Assembly (NCBI GenBank): GCA_001602415.1
Contig: CP012155.1
Coordinates: forward strand, 1,116,001 to 1,180,000
Source of the DNA: Bacteroidetes bacterium UKL13-3
GTDB lineage: Bacteria; Bacteroidota; Bacteroidia; UKL13-3
DNA length: 64,000 bases
Direction: 5' to 3'
Shown here: piece after piece, positions 52,879 to 62,464 of the stretch
How the letters are laid out: each line of letters starts with the position of its first letter
Position numbering within the stretch: position 1 is the first letter of the stretch
The notes under the pieces: model-generated
Told to the model about the DNA's origin: nothing
The model's input: the letters and a program-made list of their open reading frames with translations, nothing else
Databases searched by the model: none
Made by a program: the position numbers and the translations under genes

Positions 52879-54357
52879 TTATTTGCTTGCTAATGTTTTA
52901 GCAACTTTGTCAGATTTTGAGGCTTGTGGCCCTTCGGGAACAGCTGGAGTACTTGTTGAAGCAAGATTTGGTTGTGAACTTAACCATTTAGCGTAATCTT
53001 CTGGTGAATCAACAACTACTTTCATTTTCATTCGATAATGAGCGCCACCACAAATTTTATTACACAATAATATATAATCAAATTTCGGATTGTTCAATTT
53101 CGTTCTCATCTCAGCAGTAGTGATAGATGGGGTGAAGTTAAATTGTGTAGGCAACCCAGGTACAACGTTCATTTGAACACGGAAGTGTGGTAAGTATGCT
53201 GAGTGTATAACGTCCTTTGCTCTAAACTTCAAGGATACTGGTTTTCCAACTGCAAAATGAAGCTCGTTTACGATTACGTCATCTTGAGATTTAGGGTCTT
53301 TAGGGTCAACTCCAAGAGCATTAACAACTCCAACTTGACGAAAATCGTGGTTTCCTAGTTTATTATCAGCACCTGCATATCGAGCATTCCAACCAAACTG
53401 GTATCCAAATACTTCCACTACAGTTGCTTTTTCATCACGATGGTTCATAATGGTATTCCACGTTTTCAAACCACGAATAACCAAAACAGTTAACACAATA
53501 GCTGGTATTACAGTCCAAATCAATTCTAATTTGTGATTATCTGGATAATAAACTGCTTTACGCTTACCATCAGCTCTGTACTTGTAACCATACCAGAATA
53601 ACAAAATCTGAGTTATAACGAATACAATTCCTGTGATAGCAACAGTTATAAAGAACATACTGTCATATTCAGCACCATGCTCTGAAGCTGCATCTGTGGC
53701 ATATACTGTCCATTTTCCATGGACAACAAATTCCCAAATCGCAGCAACCATACCTACTATCAAAAACACAAGTAGAAGTTTACTGTTGATACTTCCCCAG
53801 TTAATTACTGGTTTACCTTGGATTTCACTAACTTTATTGAGAATCCCAAATACCTGACCGATTACACCAATTAGCAACACTGCAATAATGAACAACAACC
53901 AGTTGATTTTTGATGTGTAAGGATTTCCAACTTTACCCACTGTTCCGGAATCTGAGGAAACAGCAGGACCAGCAATTGCCGTTGCTGTTGTAGCAGGTTT
54001 TTCACTTTCCGCTTTAATATATGCTATGATTGATTTGATTTGATTGTCGCTCAAATTTTCAAAAGATGTCATCAATGCTTCATTGTTCTCTTTTGATAAC
54101 TGAACAGCCATTGCATCTCCAGATTTGATCATTTTTTGAGAGTTCTTCACCCATTTGATAAACCACTCTTCTTTGTGTTTGGTGTGAGTTCCCTTTAGCG
54201 CAGGACCAACAACTTTTTCGTTGATAGCATGGCATGAGGTGCAATTGGCACTAAATAATTTTTCGCCTTCTTCAGCTGTTTGTGAAAAGCTTGTAAATGA
54301 AATGCTTAACAGTGAAACAATAAATAAGGCACGTAATACAGTGGTAATGATTCTCAT
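52879..54357 (-). CDS. coxB: Cytochrome c oxidase subunit II with fused N-terminal cytochrome c
   Basis: The 492-residue protein begins with a signal peptide, then a mono-heme cytochrome c domain (CTSCH at residues 39-43, NEKVVGPALKGTHTK). A Thr/Ala linker follows, then about four membrane segments and the CuA domain. CuA ligands are in VIHSAYLPHFRVQMNVVPG and LLCNKICGGAHYRMKM. The usual Glu between the two Cys is Lys; that residue binds through its backbone, so CuA should still form. In caa3 oxidases the cytochrome is normally at the C-terminus. It is first of the oxidase operon. Confidence 0.92.
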   Translation of the reverse strand: MRIITTVLRALFIVSLLSISFTSFSQTAEEGEKLFSANCTSCHAINEKVVGPALKGTHTKHKEEWFIKWVKNSQKMIKSGDAMAVQLSKENNEALMTSFENLSDNQIKSIIAYIKAESEKPATTATAIAGPAVSSDSGTVGKVGNPYTSKINWLLFIIAVLLIGVIGQVFGILNKVSEIQGKPVINWGSINSKLLLVFLIVGMVAAIWEFVVHGKWTVYATDAASEHGAEYDSMFFITVAITGIVFVITQILLFWYGYKYRADGKRKAVYYPDNHKLELIWTVIPAIVLTVLVIRGLKTWNTIMNHRDEKATVVEVFGYQFGWNARYAGADNKLGNHDFRQVGVVNALGVDPKDPKSQDDVIVNELHFAVGKPVSLKFRAKDVIHSAYLPHFRVQMNVVPGLPTQFNFTPSITTAEMRTKLNNPKFDYILLCNKICGGAHYRMKMKVVVDSPEDYAKWLSSQPNLASTSTPAVPEGPQASKSDKVAKTLASK

Positions 54358-54492
54358 TTGGCGTGTATTTGAAATGGTTTAAGGTCTTATAATTTCAGCT
54401 CGCGAATGTAAAAGTTTTTTTATGTAATACGCAATTGACAACTGTAATTTTTCCCCGTTATAAATAGTGATATTGTGGATTAAGTTAAATTT

Positions 54493-55587
54493 TTACATTG
54501 ATTTACTTTTTGAAGGTAGTTTTTGCGAAGGTGGTAAAGGCTTTATGTTGGTTTGTGGTTTTAATTTTAAGCTATCAACCTTAATTTTTAAACTATCAGA
54601 AGGATTGATAATATTCTTACTAGCAGGAGGTTCTATTCCTGAAGGCCAAACACGTAGCCCGTAATCTTTGGTTTCTTTGAGCATAGCTGCTGATAAAACT
54701 GTTTGAGTATTCTTACTAAACACCAAATCTTTAACATAGTTTATCCCATCAATATCTGAAATCAGCAACCCTGTTTCAACAGCCCAAACTTTAATGGAAC
54801 CATCATTACAACCTGTAACCGCATATTTTCCATCCTCAGTAAAAGCTACAGCAGTTACTTTCCAGCAATTTACCGGTAAAGCTCTTATTTGTTTCCCGGT
54901 AACTATGTCCCATATTCTTGCTGTTTTATCGTTTGAACCACTTATCAAAAGTTTGTTATTCGGGCTAATTGCTATGGCATTCACCACATCGGCATGTCCA
55001 TCAAAAGTTTTAGCAACTTGACTGTTGGTTAAATTATATACACGTATTTGTGGTATTGCAGAGGCAACGTAAATATATCTTGGATCGTTGGTTTGAGCCA
55101 AACTGTTAACCTGTTGACCGATGTTGATATTTCTGAATGATTTTCCACTTGCAATATCCCAAGCTCTTAGCGTTCTATCATCGGATCCTGAAAATAAGTA
55201 TTTGTTGCTGCGGTCAAACAAAACGGTATTTATTTGGTCTGCATGCCCTTCTAGTGTCTGACTTTTTCTCCACACAGAATCCCATATCATGATGGTGTTA
55301 TCACTTGATCCACTTGCTAGTAATTTACCATCTGCACGAAATTTTAGAGCGGTAACAGGAAATAAATGCCCGGTTAATGTTTTCACGAGTTTGAAACTAC
55401 TATCGTAAATATTGATATTTTTATCCCAAGATCCAGTTGCAATGCGGTCGCCTTTGCTTGAGATGGTAACTCTGTTTATGTCGTTAATGTGTCCACCAAT
55501 TATTTTGAGCGGTTCAGAATATTTTTTTTGAGCATGAGAGTTAGCTGCGAATATTATAAAAGCAAACAGAACACAATATTTTTTCAT
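54493..55587 (-). CDS. Exported WD40 beta-propeller protein
   Basis: The 364-residue protein has a signal peptide (YCVLFAFIIFAANSHAQ) and seven WD40-like blades, for example IATGSWDKNINIYDSSFKLV, LLASGSSDNTIMIWDSVW and LLISGSNDKTARIWDIVTG. The C-terminal 45 residues are Pro/Ser/Lys-rich and look unstructured. Its role is probably protein binding in the periplasm. It is transcribed on the minus strand before coxB with no sign of a shared unit. Confidence 0.88.
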   Translation of the reverse strand: MKKYCVLFAFIIFAANSHAQKKYSEPLKIIGGHINDINRVTISSKGDRIATGSWDKNINIYDSSFKLVKTLTGHLFPVTALKFRADGKLLASGSSDNTIMIWDSVWRKSQTLEGHADQINTVLFDRSNKYLFSGSDDRTLRAWDIASGKSFRNINIGQQVNSLAQTNDPRYIYVASAIPQIRVYNLTNSQVAKTFDGHADVVNAIAISPNNKLLISGSNDKTARIWDIVTGKQIRALPVNCWKVTAVAFTEDGKYAVTGCNDGSIKVWAVETGLLISDIDGINYVKDLVFSKNTQTVLSAAMLKETKDYGLRVWPSGIEPPASKNIINPSDSLKIKVDSLKLKPQTNIKPLPPSQKLPSKSKSM

Positions 55588-55702
55588 CTTTCAAACATAT
55601 GGAAATTGCCAAAAAGAAAAAATGTAGACAAGATTTGGTGGAAAAATCCCTTAACGGCCATGTTTATTCAGTAACAACAAGCTAATAATACATTACGTTC
55701 TG

Positions 55703-56062
55703 TTATACCTCACTTTTTGATGTTGTTTCTTTTACCCTAAAGGCAACTATTTTGCTGACGAGTTTTAGAGGAAGGGGTTTGTCAATTGGAAACTGAACGG
55801 CTCCTTTCGACCATTTGTAGTTGATAAAATTCTTTTCGAAAGCTTTAATGCCGGATGATGTAGGGTAAAATCCGATATGTTTCTTATAGGCAGCAAAATA
55901 CACCAACATTTTTTTTTGTTTGAAGGCAGGCATTCCGTAACTGATGGTTTCTTCCGCATTGGGAGCCGCGCTGTGAATCGTTTCTCTTAGGTGCTCTAAT
56001 AACAATTGAACGGGTGGTGGATAAGCAGCAATATACTCATCTATGGTCTCTGGTTTTTTCAT
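55703..56062 (-). CDS. DUF1801 (YdhG-like) protein
   Basis: The 119-residue cytoplasmic protein shows the DUF1801 core: IDEYIAAYPPPVQLLLEHLR, then ETISYGMPAFKQKKMLVYFAA, KHIGFYPTSSGIKAF and WSKGAVQFPIDKPLPLKLV. The family is iron-chaperone-fold-like with unknown function. ATG 56062 is used because the longer 56155 reading runs into the divergent gene at 56138. Confidence 0.88.
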   Translation of the reverse strand: MKKPETIDEYIAAYPPPVQLLLEHLRETIHSAAPNAEETISYGMPAFKQKKMLVYFAAYKKHIGFYPTSSGIKAFEKNFINYKWSKGAVQFPIDKPLPLKLVSKIVAFRVKETTSKSEV

Positions 56063-56137
56063 AGTGATGAAGTGTAACACAAACTTATAAAAGTAAAGGA
56101 AGAATACCTGTTCTGTGATTTGATATATTTGTGATGC

Positions 56138-56695
56138 ATGAGTATCACCGAACAAAAGAAATTACTGCGAACAGAGATGTTTGCGCTGCGAAATAGCCTA
56201 GATGATCAGGTTAAGAAAACCTATGATACATGGATATGCGAAGAGTTAACACAACAGTTGCTCTTACGCAAATGTGCTACGGTTCATGCTTACATACCTA
56301 TGCGATCGGAAATAGATATTCGACCTCTTTTAGCAAATCTATTGCAATCAGGTGTTACTGTTGTGTGTCCTAAAACTTTGCCCAAACGCAAACTCGAAAA
56401 CCGAATATTAATATCGCTGGAAGAATTGGAGATCGGTATCATGGGAACCCAACATCCCCGGGAGGCAACTCTTTATGAGGGAGAGTACGATTGTATCATT
56501 GTACCCGGTTTAGCCATCGACTCCGAACGCTACCGATTAGGGTATGGGGGTGGTTACTACGATACGTTTTTGTCGAGTCAACCGAATGCCTTTACTATTG
56601 GAATTTATTATCCGTTTCAACAAGTGCAAAAGGTTCCAACAGAACCTCACGATTTGCCGTTGCAGTCGGTGTTGTTGAAACCTTTTGGTGGCTAA
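56138..56695 (+). CDS. 5-formyltetrahydrofolate cyclo-ligase
   Basis: This 185-residue enzyme converts 5-formyl-THF to 5,10-methenyl-THF with ATP, returning a storage folate to use. Signatures are the N-terminal KKLLRTEMFALRNSL, VHAYIPMRSEIDIRPLL, VPGLAIDSERYRLGYGGGYYDTFL (cofactor and ATP loops, split) and the final DLPLQSVLLK. Length is typical. Its stop touches the stop of the convergent sbtA gene with no base between. Confidence 0.93.
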   Translation: MSITEQKKLLRTEMFALRNSLDDQVKKTYDTWICEELTQQLLLRKCATVHAYIPMRSEIDIRPLLANLLQSGVTVVCPKTLPKRKLENRILISLEELEIGIMGTQHPREATLYEGEYDCIIVPGLAIDSERYRLGYGGGYYDTFLSSQPNAFTIGIYYPFQQVQKVPTEPHDLPLQSVLLKPFGG

Positions 56696-57658
56696 CTAAA
56701 AATGCTGCGCAATCATAAAATACACAGGCATACCAAGAGTTATATTCATCGGAAATGTTACGGCTAATGCCATTGGTAAAAACAATCCGGGATTAGCTTT
56801 TGGAACAGTTATTTTCATTGCAGCAGGAACGGCTATATATGAGGCGCTGGCTGCTAAAACAGCAAACATAAACCGGTTAGTAATATCATCAGTTACAAAA
56901 GAACTTAATGCAGCAAAAGCACAACCATTTAAAAATGGAATAACCAAGGCAAATACAAAAGGAAACCAACCAAATTCAAAAAAGGACTTTAATTTCCTGC
57001 CACTAACAATTCCCATATCCAATAAAAAGATAGCCAAAAAACCTTTAAAGATATCATTAGTAAAAGGCTTGATGCCTTCCGCATGTTTGGCGTTAGTTAA
57101 TAAGCCTATTGCTAAACTTCCCAAAATTAATAACACACTTCCGTTGGTGAGAGAGTGCTTAATAACAGAAGGAATGCTAAAGGTTGAAGTCTTTTCTTTG
57201 TTATATATAGAGATAAGTACAAGTCCGATAATAATAGCTGGTGATTCCATGAGTGCCATGATAGCAACCATGTGTCCATGAAGTGTTAGTTGTTGTGAGT
57301 CGAGATAAGATACAGCTGTTACAAATGTTACAGCACTCACTGAACCGTATGCAGCAGCAATAGCGCCAGCATCATAAGCACTCAATCTGCGTTTAAGAAT
57401 GAAAAACGTATATATTGGAATAAACAATGAGATACCAATTCCAAATAGCATCGACCAAGCAATTTCGGCACTAAATGTTTCGTGTGAAAGTTCTTGCCCA
57501 CCTTTAAATCCGATAGAAAATAGTAGGTAGAGTGAAATAAACTTTGAAGAATTTTCAGGAATCTCTAAATCGCTTTTTACACTTACTGCAATAATTCCAA
57601 GTACAAAAAATAACAATGCAGGATTCGTTAAATTTTCGATGAGTAGATCTATATTCAT
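56696..57658 (-). CDS. sbtA: SbtA-type sodium-dependent bicarbonate transporter
   Basis: The 320-residue protein has about ten membrane helices and matches the SbtA family: MNIDLLIENLTNPALLFFVLG, LEIPENSSKFISLYLLFSIGFKGG, AYGSVSAVTFVTAVSYL and LDMGIVSGRKLK. In cyanobacteria SbtA imports bicarbonate with sodium. I chose ATG 57658 over 57700, which enters the likely regulatory region. No carboxysome genes are present here, so it may feed anaplerotic carboxylation. A LysR gene is divergent 85 bases away. Confidence 0.9.
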   Translation of the reverse strand: MNIDLLIENLTNPALLFFVLGIIAVSVKSDLEIPENSSKFISLYLLFSIGFKGGQELSHETFSAEIAWSMLFGIGISLFIPIYTFFILKRRLSAYDAGAIAAAYGSVSAVTFVTAVSYLDSQQLTLHGHMVAIMALMESPAIIIGLVLISIYNKEKTSTFSIPSVIKHSLTNGSVLLILGSLAIGLLTNAKHAEGIKPFTNDIFKGFLAIFLLDMGIVSGRKLKSFFEFGWFPFVFALVIPFLNGCAFAALSSFVTDDITNRFMFAVLAASASYIAVPAAMKITVPKANPGLFLPMALAVTFPMNITLGMPVYFMIAQHF

Positions 57659-57710
57659 TTTGATGGTTTTCGGCCAGCAAAAATGAACATGTGTATTCAT
57701 ATATTATCAT

Positions 57711-57734
57711 TTATATTTGTAATGTTTAATATAA
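57711..57734. promoter_or_regulatory. Candidate LysR operator and promoter between sbtA and its regulator
   Basis: TTATATT (57711-57717) and AATATAA (57728-57734) form a 7-bp inverted repeat with 10 bases between, similar in geometry to a LysR T-N11-A site. TATATTTG at 57712-57719 overlaps it and matches the -7 element of the LysR gene. The region is AT-rich, so chance is possible. Confidence 0.45.
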
Positions 57735-57743
57735 ATAATATTT

Positions 57744-58667
57744 ATGCATTATACTTTAAATCAGTTGCAAATATTTTTAAAAATTGTACAAACGCAGAGC
57801 ATTACAAAAGCGTCTGAGGAATTACATTTAACGCAGCCAGCGGTTTCTATACAGCTTAAAAATTTCCAAGCACAGTTTGATATTCCTTTAACAGAAATTG
57901 TAGGACGAAATATTTACATTACTGATTTTGGAAATGAGATTGCTGAGGCTGCCGAAGAGATAATCAATCAGGTTCATGCAATTAATTATAAAACACTTTC
58001 ATACAAAGGACAACTTACTGGTCGATTAAAAATTTCCATCGTTTCAACGGGTAAGTATGTAATGCCATTTTTTTTATCGGATTTTATTAACCAACATAAA
58101 GGTATTGAACTTGTCATGGATGTAACCAATAAAAGTTCTGTAATCGAAAGTCTAGAGAAAAATGAAGTTGATTTCGCTTTGGTTTCCATCCTTCCTAAAA
58201 CAATGCAAATTGAAAAACTCGATCTTATCAGCAATAAATTATTTTTGGTAGGCAATACTAAAAGTTCTTCTAGCATTCCTTTCCCGGTAAAACAAGCTTT
58301 TAGGGATTTACCATTAATTTTTAGAGAAAAAGGATCTGGTACACGACAAACGATGGAAGCTTTTTTAAAGAAAAATTTGGTAACCACTTCAAATATGATG
58401 GAGCTAAATTCAAATGAGGCCGTTAAACAAGCCGTAATTGCAGGTTTAGGTTATTCCGTTATGCCTCTAATCGGCATTAAAAATGAACTACAAAATAATG
58501 AATTGTATATCATTCCGGTAAAAGGATTGCCAGTAAAAACAATGTGGAGCATCATTTGGCTTAAAGGTAAAAAGCTCTCACCAGTGGCCTCCTCACTTTT
58601 GAAGTATATGAAAGAGGAGAAGGCAAAAATTGCGCATGAAAAGTTTAATTGGTATGAAAAATACTAA
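57744..58667 (+). CDS. LysR-type transcriptional regulator (CbbR/CmpR-like)
   Basis: The 307-residue regulator has an N-terminal winged helix (LNQLQIFLKIVQTQSITKA, then LTQPAVSIQLKNFQ) and a periplasmic-binding-like effector domain from about 90. FREKGSGTRQTMEAFLKKN and NEAVKQAVIAGLGYSVMPLI are typical of the CbbR/CmpR side of the family. The divergent layout to sbtA suggests that it controls bicarbonate uptake, as LysR proteins do for sbtA in cyanobacteria. The control link here is inferred. Confidence 0.9.
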   Translation: MHYTLNQLQIFLKIVQTQSITKASEELHLTQPAVSIQLKNFQAQFDIPLTEIVGRNIYITDFGNEIAEAAEEIINQVHAINYKTLSYKGQLTGRLKISIVSTGKYVMPFFLSDFINQHKGIELVMDVTNKSSVIESLEKNEVDFALVSILPKTMQIEKLDLISNKLFLVGNTKSSSSIPFPVKQAFRDLPLIFREKGSGTRQTMEAFLKKNLVTTSNMMELNSNEAVKQAVIAGLGYSVMPLIGIKNELQNNELYIIPVKGLPVKTMWSIIWLKGKKLSPVASSLLKYMKEEKAKIAHEKFNWYEKY

Positions 58668-58706
58668 TCAGTTTTTTTTGTCATAAAAGTTTTACGATTA
58701 AATTCG

Positions 58707-58727
58707 ATAGTATTACTATTATATTTG
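58707..58727 (+). promoter_or_regulatory. Candidate TetR operator abutting a -7 promoter element
   Basis: ATAGTA-T-TACTAT (58707-58719) is a perfect 6-bp palindrome with a one-base centre. It touches TATATTTG (58720-58727), a good -7 element 24 bases before the TTG start of the TetR gene. Repressor binding there would block the promoter of the export cassette. Confidence 0.5.
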
Positions 58728-58751
58728 CATTCATAGATCAAAACAAACAAC

Positions 58752-59426
58752 TTGCTACTTAAAATAAATATACCCATAAGTGAGAAATTATTTCTAATTG
58801 ATCCCACTTCCAGTAGGCTGGGTAAAAGTATTTTACTTAGTGCAATTGAGTTGATTGACGAAATTGGGTTCGAAAAATTCACTTTTAAAAAGTTAGGCGT
58901 TATTATTGACTCGCCTGAAGCGTCAATTTATAGATATTTTAAAAGTAAAAATCAGTTGCTAACGTATTTAATTTCTTGGTATTGGGGTTGGATGGAATAC
59001 CGACTCTTGTTTGAAACCGCAAATATCGAATCGGCTGAATATCGTTTGCAAAGGGCTATTGCTTTAATTACAACGGCAGGCGATGAAAAAATTGAAATGG
59101 ATGGGGCTGATATTTCTAAGTTACACACCATCGTTATTTCGGAGTCGGCAAAATCATTTCTAACAAAAGATGTTGATAAAGCCAACAAAGAAGGAGCTTT
59201 TTATAACTATAAGCAGTTTGTTGCTATGGTTGCTTCAATTATCAAAGAAATAAATCCTAGATATAAATATCCTAATATGCTACTATCAACTATAATTGAA
59301 GGGGCGCACCTTCAAGTATTCTTTGCAGAGCATTTACCCATGTTAACTAACAAACAAGCTTCGGCAGATTATATAACAGAATTTTATAAAGATTTGGCTT
59401 TTAAATCTATCAAAAATACAATATGA
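58752..59426 (+). CDS. TetR family regulator of the export cassette
   Basis: The 224-residue regulator has a TetR N-terminal domain (ILLSAIELIDEIGFEKFTF, KKLGVIIDSPEASIYRYFKSKNQLL in short matches) and a variable ligand-binding C-terminal region. The start is TTG at 58752; no ATG precedes the HTH. Its stop overlaps the ABC transporter start by four bases (ATGA), so it is translated with the genes it probably controls. Confidence 0.85.
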   Translation: MLLKINIPISEKLFLIDPTSSRLGKSILLSAIELIDEIGFEKFTFKKLGVIIDSPEASIYRYFKSKNQLLTYLISWYWGWMEYRLLFETANIESAEYRLQRAIALITTAGDEKIEMDGADISKLHTIVISESAKSFLTKDVDKANKEGAFYNYKQFVAMVASIIKEINPRYKYPNMLLSTIIEGAHLQVFFAEHLPMLTNKQASADYITEFYKDLAFKSIKNTI

Positions 59427-61078
59427 AAACTCCATTACAACGATTTTGGTTATTGTTAAAACCTGATGAAAAAGAAATTTACCAGGTATATACGTATGCT
59501 TTTTTTAAAGGGGTAATAGCACTATCGTTACCCATAGGTATTCAATCGATTATTAATCTCATTCAAGGTGGTGTCGTTTCGGTTTCTTGGCTTATACTGG
59601 TGCTTATAGTAGTTACTGGTATTGCTATGGGTGGCTACATGCAAATTATGCAAATGCGCATAACTGAAACTATTCAGCAAAAAATATTTGCACGTGCGGC
59701 TTTTGATTTTACTTACCGTATACCCAAAATAAAGTTTGAAGAAATCAATAAACATTATGCACCTGAATTGGTGAACAGGTTTTTTGATGTTCTTATGTTG
59801 CAAAAGGGCTTTACTAAAATTATAATCGAGTTTTCTACCGCTGTTTTGCAAATTATATTTGGGTTAATTCTTCTTTCATTATACCATCGTTTTTTTATCA
59901 TATTTAGTTTGCTTCTTGTAGTACTTGTGTTTGTTATCATTAGACTTACAGCCAAACGTGGGTTGGAAACATCTTTAGAAGAATCTAAATATAAATATAA
60001 GGTAGCTTCTTGGCTGGAAGAACTAGCAAGAGCAAAAGATTCTTTTAAACTGGCGGGTACGACTCCACTTCCCGAATACAAAACTGATAAACATGTTTCA
60101 GGATACATAACTTCAAGAGAAACCCATTTTCAAATACTCAAAAATCAGTATGTTTTGTTGTTGGGGTTCAAAATAATTGTTGCCCTCGGATTACTTGTAG
60201 TCGGTGGTATTCTTGTTCTTAATCAACAGATGAATATTGGTCAATTTGTTGCTGCTGAAATTATCATCATCATGGTAATTGATTCGTCAGAGAAAATCAT
60301 CCTTAATTTTGAATCCATTTTTGACACCCTTACATCGCTAGAAAAACTCGGTCAGATTACGGATCTTGAGCTCGATAACCAAGAGAATCATTCATCATTA
60401 GACCATGCTTTTGATAAACCTATAAAAGTTGAAATCAATGATTTAAGTTTTGTTTATCCAGGTAGAGCTAAACCTTTGCTGAACAGGGTTAGTTATATAT
60501 TTGAAGCAAATGCGAGTTATTGTTTAAGTGGACCAAATGGTTCTGGAAAATCTACCTTGTTACATCTTATTAACGGTTTGTACAAGGCTCAAAACGGTAC
60601 CGTTTGCTACAATAATTTACCAATTGAAAATTATAGCGTATCCAAGTTGTTTTCAGCGGTTGGAAACGGTTTGGCTGCTGAAACAATATTTGAAGGTACA
60701 TTATCTGAAAATATAACAATGGGAAGAACATCTATCACAACTGAAGATGTTCAATGGGCAATTAAACAAACATTTTTAAGCAATTTTATCAAAACATTAC
60801 CACAAGGAACGGATACGCTTATTGCTCCATCAGGCCTAAAACTCTCGAGAGGAATTATTCAACGAATAATTATTGCACGGAGTATTGTCAACAAGCCTAA
60901 GTTGTTGTTACTTGAAAATCAAATTGATTGTATTGAAGGAGAGGAGAAGCACCGGATTATAGACTTTTTAACTGACAAGACTAATGGTTGGACACTTATT
61001 TGCGTATCTAACGATGCATATTTGCAAAAACGTTGCGATACCATTGTTGATTTGAGCACACTATCTTCTAACGTATAA
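59423..61078 (+). CDS. ABC exporter with degenerate ATPase residues
   Basis: The 551-residue half-transporter has a six-helix membrane domain (about 20-300) and a nucleotide-binding domain. Walker A is normal (SGPNGSGKST, about 370-377). The signature is LSRGIIQRI rather than LSGGQ. Walker B reads LLLLENQID: Glu498 replaces the Asp and Asn499 replaces the catalytic Glu. The switch His is Asn530 (CVSNDAYL), and the Q-loop Gln is absent near AVGNGLAAETIFEG. ATP may be bound but hydrolysis looks impaired. It is coupled to TetR before and HlyD after. Confidence 0.85.
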   Translation: MKTPLQRFWLLLKPDEKEIYQVYTYAFFKGVIALSLPIGIQSIINLIQGGVVSVSWLILVLIVVTGIAMGGYMQIMQMRITETIQQKIFARAAFDFTYRIPKIKFEEINKHYAPELVNRFFDVLMLQKGFTKIIIEFSTAVLQIIFGLILLSLYHRFFIIFSLLLVVLVFVIIRLTAKRGLETSLEESKYKYKVASWLEELARAKDSFKLAGTTPLPEYKTDKHVSGYITSRETHFQILKNQYVLLLGFKIIVALGLLVVGGILVLNQQMNIGQFVAAEIIIIMVIDSSEKIILNFESIFDTLTSLEKLGQITDLELDNQENHSSLDHAFDKPIKVEINDLSFVYPGRAKPLLNRVSYIFEANASYCLSGPNGSGKSTLLHLINGLYKAQNGTVCYNNLPIENYSVSKLFSAVGNGLAAETIFEGTLSENITMGRTSITTEDVQWAIKQTFLSNFIKTLPQGTDTLIAPSGLKLSRGIIQRIIIARSIVNKPKLLLLENQIDCIEGEEKHRIIDFLTDKTNGWTLICVSNDAYLQKRCDTIVDLSTLSSNV

Positions 61079-61096
61079 CTCAGCAATAAAAACAAG

Positions 61097-62464
61097 ATGT
61101 TAAATATTAGTAATAACACACTTACCAATAAAAATGGAATTGAACACCTTAAATCGTTCAAATTACTGGAAAAACGTATACATAAACGTAATTTAATTAA
61201 AACGCTTTACATACTTGGTGGTATCTTTCTTGTTATCTTGTTTTTGCCATGGACACAAAATATCAGATCGGTTGCCAGTGTTACTGCGCTCAAGCCTGGT
61301 CAGCGTCCTCAAGCCATTCATTCAATTATTGCGGGCCGAATAGAAAAATGGTTCGTTCAAGAAGGGCAGTTTGTTAAAAAAGGAGACACTATTTTGTTCA
61401 TCAGCGAAACCAAAGAGGAATATCTTAATCCTGATTTAGTTGAAAATACCGAACAGCAGTTAAAATCAAAAGAGTTTGCCGTTAAATCATATATGGAGAA
61501 AGTGAAGGCAAACGATAATCAGATTGATGCTATGATTACAGTGCGTAAGTTAAAATTTGAACAAGCGCAGAATAAATTGATTCAAGCCAATTTAAAAGTG
61601 CAGAGTGATAGCGTAGAATTAGCTGCAACACAACTAAACTTTAAAGTTGCTAAGGAGCAACTTAAGCGTATGGAGCAGCTTCATGCCGAAGGTTTGAAAT
61701 CATTAACCGATTTGGAGGCAAGAAGACTTAAATTGCAAGAAACACAGTCTAAATTGATTGCTCAGGAGAATAAATATATTACCAGTAAAAACGAAGTAAT
61801 CAATGCCAAAATTGAGCTTCAAAGTATTTATTCTGACTACATGGATAAGATTTCAAAAGCGGAATCAGAAAAGTATGCCACGCTCTCTAATATGTATGAT
61901 GCAGAGGCAGTAGTTTCTAAATTACAAAATCAATTTGTAAGTTATAATATTCGCTCAGGGATGTATTATATTCTAGCCCCTCAGGATGGATATATTACGC
62001 AAGCTATACAATCTGGTTTAGGACAAACAATTAAAGAAGGAGCTGAAATTGTAACGATTATGCCGTCTGATTATGAGTTAGCTGTAGAAATGTATGTTTA
62101 TCCAATGGATATGCCCTTACTAGAGAGGAAACAAAAGGTTCGTATAATGTTTGATGGATGGCCAGCAATTGTTTTTTCGGGATGGCCTGGAGTTTCAACA
62201 GGTACCTATGGTGGTGAAATTGTAGCTATTGATAATTTCATTAGTAAAAATGGTAAATACAGAGTTTTGGTTGCACCCGATAAAACTACTACAGCGTGGC
62301 CTAACGAAATAAAATTGGGGGCAGGGGCTAAAACATTTACATTATTAAAAGAAGTGCCAATATGGTATGAGTTGTGGCGACAAATAAATGGGTTTCCAGC
62401 AGATTATTATAAAACTGGTAACACAAACAATCAACCTAAAAGTGAAGATGGGAAAACGAAGTAA
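61097..62464 (+). CDS. HlyD-family membrane fusion protein
   Basis: The 455-residue periplasmic adaptor has one membrane helix (TLYILGGIFLVILFLPWT), a biotinyl-lipoyl-like half (AIHSIIAGRIEKWFVQEGQFVKKGDTI, split), a long coiled coil (about 95-280) and the second lipoyl half with ILAPQDGYITQAI. A beta-barrel domain follows. It should link the ABC protein to TolC. It overlaps the TolC gene by 17 bases. Confidence 0.92.
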   Translation: MLNISNNTLTNKNGIEHLKSFKLLEKRIHKRNLIKTLYILGGIFLVILFLPWTQNIRSVASVTALKPGQRPQAIHSIIAGRIEKWFVQEGQFVKKGDTILFISETKEEYLNPDLVENTEQQLKSKEFAVKSYMEKVKANDNQIDAMITVRKLKFEQAQNKLIQANLKVQSDSVELAATQLNFKVAKEQLKRMEQLHAEGLKSLTDLEARRLKLQETQSKLIAQENKYITSKNEVINAKIELQSIYSDYMDKISKAESEKYATLSNMYDAEAVVSKLQNQFVSYNIRSGMYYILAPQDGYITQAIQSGLGQTIKEGAEIVTIMPSDYELAVEMYVYPMDMPLLERKQKVRIMFDGWPAIVFSGWPGVSTGTYGGEIVAIDNFISKNGKYRVLVAPDKTTTAWPNEIKLGAGAKTFTLLKEVPIWYELWRQINGFPADYYKTGNTNNQPKSEDGKTK

